Below, one piece after another: positions 62,921 to 64,000 of a stretch of DNA of 64,000 nucleotides. The notes beneath the pieces are model-generated. The model was not told the origin of the DNA. It searched no databases and was given only the letters and a program-made list of their open reading frames with translations. This DNA comes from Flavobacterium sp. N2820 (lineage in GTDB: Bacteria > Bacteroidota > Bacteroidia > Flavobacteriales > Flavobacteriaceae). The first letter of the stretch is position 1. Every line of letters starts with the position of its first letter. The stretch lies in NCBI RefSeq assembly GCF_025947285.1, contig NZ_CP110008.1, positions 930,001-994,000 of the forward strand, written 5' to 3'. The position numbers and the translations under genes were made by a program.

Positions 62921-63778
62921 ATGAAATGGAGAGGCAGACGTCAAAGTGACAACGTAGAAGACCGCAGAGGTATGTCGGGCGGTGGTAAAGCAATCGTTGG
63001 AGGTGGTTTAATTGGTGTTGTAATTCTATTACTGAATATGTTTGGTGGTGAAAATGCCAAAATGTTAACACCTCTTTTGGAACAAATAAATCAAGGCCAA
63101 CAAACAGCTCCAACAGAACAACGCGACCTTACCGCTGAAGAAAAAGAAATGGGTGAATTTGTCAAAACTGTTTTAGCCGATACCGAAGATATTTGGACAA
63201 AAATTTTTGAAGAGAATAACCTTGGAACCTACAAACAACCTGTAATGGTGTTGTTTTCTGGTTCAGTTGAAACTGCTTGTGGAGGCGCAAGTTCGGCTTC
63301 AGGTCCATTTTATTGTCCTGGCGACCAAAAAGTGTATATGGATTTAACTTTCTTCGAGGAACTTCGTACCCGTTTTGGAGCAAAAGGGGGTGACTTTGCA
63401 ATTGCATATGTAATTGCTCATGAAGTAGGACATCACGTACAAACCCTATTGGGCACTTCAGCTAAAGTAAGGCAATTACAACAAACCAAAAGCGAAACGG
63501 AAGGAAATAAATTATCAGTATGCCTAGAACTACAAGCCGATTTTTATGGCGGTTTATGGGCGCATTACAATAAGCAATACCTAGAAGCTGGTGATATTGA
63601 AGAGGCATTAAGCGCTGCACACGCGGTAGGCGATGATGCCATTCAAAGTAAAATGCAAGGACATGTTGTTCCTGATTCATTTACACACGGCACCTCAGAA
63701 CAACGTATGAAATGGTTTATGAAAGGATATAATTCTGGTGATATTCGATTACACGACACTTTTAATGAAGAATTGTAA
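62921..63778 (+). CDS. Neutral zinc metallopeptidase (YpfJ family)
   Basis: A 285-residue protein of the putative zinc peptidase family. The N-terminal 20 residues are basic (MKWRGRRQSDNVEDRRGMSGG), followed by a membrane anchor (about 25-42). The zinc motif HEVGHH starts at H167 and the acidic ligand region in LELQADFYGG lies downstream. Cys residues in ACGGAS and FYCPG are conserved in the family. Substrate unknown. A terminator follows. Confidence 0.92.
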   Translation: MKWRGRRQSDNVEDRRGMSGGGKAIVGGGLIGVVILLLNMFGGENAKMLTPLLEQINQGQQTAPTEQRDLTAEEKEMGEFVKTVLADTEDIWTKIFEENNLGTYKQPVMVLFSGSVETACGGASSASGPFYCPGDQKVYMDLTFFEELRTRFGAKGGDFAIAYVIAHEVGHHVQTLLGTSAKVRQLQQTKSETEGNKLSVCLELQADFYGGLWAHYNKQYLEAGDIEEALSAAHAVGDDAIQSKMQGHVVPDSFTHGTSEQRMKWFMKGYNSGDIRLHDTFNEEL

Positions 63779-63863
63779 TTTTATGATTTCATTTTTTATC
63801 AGAATAAGAAATTAAACTCTGCTTTTTACATTTTTCGTAAATCTTTAATTTAAAATACATTTT

Positions 63864-63902
63864 TAAGGTATGTTCAAGCATTTTTGAGCATACCTTTTTT
63901 AT
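63864..63902 (+). terminator. Terminator of the metallopeptidase gene
   Basis: AAGGTATG (63865-63872) pairs with CATACCTT (63889-63896), followed by a T-run. Confidence 0.85.
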
Positions 63903-63928
63903 TTTTGAGTAAATAAATTAAACGAAAA

Positions 63929-64000
63929 ATGAAAGTAGGAATAGACGCCATTCAATTTGATGTTCCAAAAATATATTTACCCATTCCAACCTTAGCTACA
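63929..64000 (+). CDS. mvaS: Hydroxymethylglutaryl-CoA synthase, first 24 residues
   Basis: The last 72 bp encode MKVGIDAIQFDVPKIYLPIP and more, which matches the beginning of bacterial HMG-CoA synthases (MKVGIDAI.F.VPKIYL). The frame is open at the window edge, so the active-site residues are not visible. HMG-CoA synthase would feed the mevalonate pathway, the isoprenoid route used by flavobacteria and thus the carotenoid precursor supply. Confidence 0.8.
   Translation, partial: MKVGIDAIQFDVPKIYLPIPTLAT

Noticed and set aside
63919..63927. TTAAACGAA arm before mvaS as a fourth light-operator copy
   Set aside because: The second arm matches, but nothing like TTTGTTTAA is present 25 bp upstream (63894-63902).

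Overview
The window reads as a chromosomal segment of a Flavobacterium-like member of the Bacteroidota. Supporting signs are AT-rich DNA, lipoproteins and a type IX secretion C-terminal sorting domain, promoters of the Bacteroidota type (TTG-N19-TAnnTTTG), a small bacterial SRP RNA, and families typical of flavobacteria (DUF5723, DUF2911, DUF4328, proteorhodopsin with Blh). No rRNA, tRNA, insertion sequence, prophage or CRISPR array was seen. Almost all genes are intact; the first and last are cut by the window edges.

Layout. 1-4206 is an accessory-looking stretch: a partial MmeI-like type IIL restriction-modification enzyme, a structured intergenic segment, a DUF4328 membrane protein, an unknown 230-residue protein and a gene-poor 390 bp with direct repeats. 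4207-5866 holds two small envelope genes and a lipoprotein proline-iminopeptidase-like hydrolase. 5930-9027 is an aldehyde-oxidation module (AraC regulator, DUF779 protein, aldehyde dehydrogenase). 9297-14362 has pheT and a leucine-rich-repeat T9SS cargo protein. 14470-19741 is a long co-directional run: DUF2520 protein, kdsC, a four-helix-bundle protein, a UbiA prenyltransferase, maf, an MscS channel and a rhomboid protease. 19818-24154 has a PIG-L deacetylase and a sodium:solute symporter with a 33-residue membrane peptide in front of it.

25195-29214 is a photolyase operon (SRPBCC, SDR, CPD photolyase, second cryptochrome/photolyase). 29211-34523 is mostly housekeeping on the minus strand (HAD hydrolase, rnz, pyrB, pyrR, ABC-F). 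36162-40512 has a transaldolase-like aldolase, a proton-pumping rhodopsin divergent from its retinal-forming oxygenase blh, an SDR and a dipeptide epimerase. 40607-47892 holds SRP RNA, glutaminyl cyclase, a nitronate monooxygenase and a large zinc metalloprotease. 48010-53907 has dnaK, an EamA transporter, L-serine dehydratase and a porin. 53885-57260 is a potassium-type cluster in which a KdpD-like kinase and KdpE-like regulator sit beside TrkH. The rest has nhaD, panB, an RluA enzyme, envelope proteins and the start of mvaS.

The strongest new observations are regulatory. (1) The same 34-bp inverted repeat, TTTGTTTAA-N16-TTAAACAAA, occurs upstream of the photolyase operon and twice between rhodopsin and blh, which suggests one light-response regulon. 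(2) Two direct repeats exactly 21 bp apart lie where the -33 box of the aldehyde dehydrogenase promoter should be, beside an AraC gene. (3) dnaK has a sigma-54-like -24/-12 element with TGACA/TGTCA half-sites spaced 17 bp apart upstream. (4) A family of 7-bp-periodic tandem repeats occupies at least eight intergenic gaps, and a four-helix-bundle gene is bracketed by two of them in opposite orientation.
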